Part shown: piece after piece, positions 7,061-7,546 of the stretch
How positions within the stretch are numbered: the stretch's first letter is position 1
Layout: the number at the start of each line of letters is the position of its first letter
NCBI GenBank assembly: GCA_023428865.1
Contig: JAEYWT010000400.1
Location: 1-7,546 of the forward strand
Length of the DNA stretch: 7,546 nucleotides
DNA from: Bacteroidota bacterium
Lineage (GTDB): Bacteria; Bacteroidota; Bacteroidia; Flavobacteriales_F; PHOS-HE28
Direction of reading: 5' to 3'
The notes under the pieces: model-generated
Database searches by the model: none
Seen by the model: only the letters and a program-made list of their open reading frames with translations
Told to the model about the DNA's origin: nothing
Program-made: the position numbers and the translations under genes

Positions 7061-7546
7061 ATGAGTTCCCTGCGGCCGCTCCTGTTCAGTATCTCCCTGG
7101 TATTCATCGCCCTATGGCCATCCCAGGCCGTAGCCCAACCGTGCGACCCCCAATTCAGGGCTTCTGGTCAACAGTGCAATGACCAATTGAACACGATCAC
7201 CACGGCAGTGCCGTTCCTGCTGATCTCACCCGATTCCCGAGCGGGTGGTATGGGTGATGCCGGTGTGGCCATTTCTCCCGATGTGAACGCCATCCACTGG
7301 AACCCGTCCAAATTGGCCTTCGCGGAGAATGATGGTGAGTTCAGCATGAGCTACAGCCCCTGGCTGCGCAACTTGGTGCCCGACATGAGCTTGGCTTACC
7401 TCGCCGGGTACAAGCGCCTAAGCAACAAACGCAGTGCGATCGGTGGGTCCATGCGCTATTTCAACTTGGGAAGCATCCTGTTCACGGACATCACCGGCGC
7501 CACCATCCGCGATTTCAAGCCTGCCGAGTTCGCCTTCGATGTGGCT
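7061..7546 (+). CDS. porV: PorV (LptO), T9SS outer-membrane shuttle protein, 3' end beyond window
   Basis: Partial gene: 162 codons are present and the frame stays open to the window edge; the family is usually around 380-400 residues. Known role: a FadL-like 14-stranded outer-membrane barrel that takes cargo from the SprA translocon to PorU and is required for secretion of many T9SS proteins. Residues 1-25 (MSSLRPLLFSISLVFIALW..., AVA) are a signal peptide cut before Q26. Two cysteines follow in the short linker (C28, C39). The family signature is clear: TTAVPFLLISPDSRAGGMGD at 47-66, then AGVAISPDVNAIHWNPSKLAF at 67-87, followed by strand-like sequence. PorQ and other PorV-like barrels share this signature; the position right after porU decides for PorV. 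The ATG at 7061 was chosen because it starts the signal peptide. No Shine-Dalgarno sequence is visible; the 5' leader is rich in C and T. Confidence 0.9.
   Translation, partial: MSSLRPLLFSISLVFIALWPSQAVAQPCDPQFRASGQQCNDQLNTITTAVPFLLISPDSRAGGMGDAGVAISPDVNAIHWNPSKLAFAENDGEFSMSYSPWLRNLVPDMSLAYLAGYKRLSNKRSAIGGSMRYFNLGSILFTDITGATIRDFKPAEFAFDVA

Overview
The window looks like chromosomal DNA of a Bacteroidota bacterium. It carries four genes for outer-envelope parts of the type IX secretion system (T9SS) and gliding apparatus, which are confined to that phylum. The taxonomic signs are the protein families, the absence of Shine-Dalgarno sequences before the starts, and a perfect TAnnTTTG box (the Bacteroidota sigma-ABfr -7 element) before the last gene. 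Base composition looks GC-rich by eye for a gliding flavobacterium, which fits a GC-rich Flavobacteriales-like or related lineage. The genus cannot be named from this sequence.

Layout: two leftward genes face two rightward genes across a short divergent control region. Leftward, a PorP/SprF-family outer-membrane protein gene (1806-2783) is followed after 24 bp by gldJ (21-1781), probably one transcript. Rightward, porU (2955-6890), the C25-family cysteine protease/sortase, is followed after 170 bp by porV (7061 to the window edge, incomplete). The porU-porV gap contains the best promoter-like element in the window, so porV may be transcribed on its own as well as by read-through from porU.

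How the parts fit together, from family knowledge: the SprA translocon passes cargo with C-terminal signal domains across the outer membrane, PorV collects the cargo, and PorU cleaves the signal domain and attaches the product to the surface. GldJ is an outer-membrane lipoprotein that stabilises the GldK/GldN ring and links secretion to gliding. PorP/SprF proteins are outer-membrane partners of the machinery or of particular adhesin cargo. gldJ, porU and porV are neighbours in flavobacteria as I recall. The PorP/SprF gene lying between gldJ and porU is the local variation.

No RNA gene, insertion sequence, CRISPR array, phage gene or attachment site was seen. The genes are intact except porV, which is cut by the window end. 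I see a well-formed known system, not an undescribed one. The points worth checking are the gene arrangement, the porV promoter, start-site corrections for two genes, and a few local sequence details.
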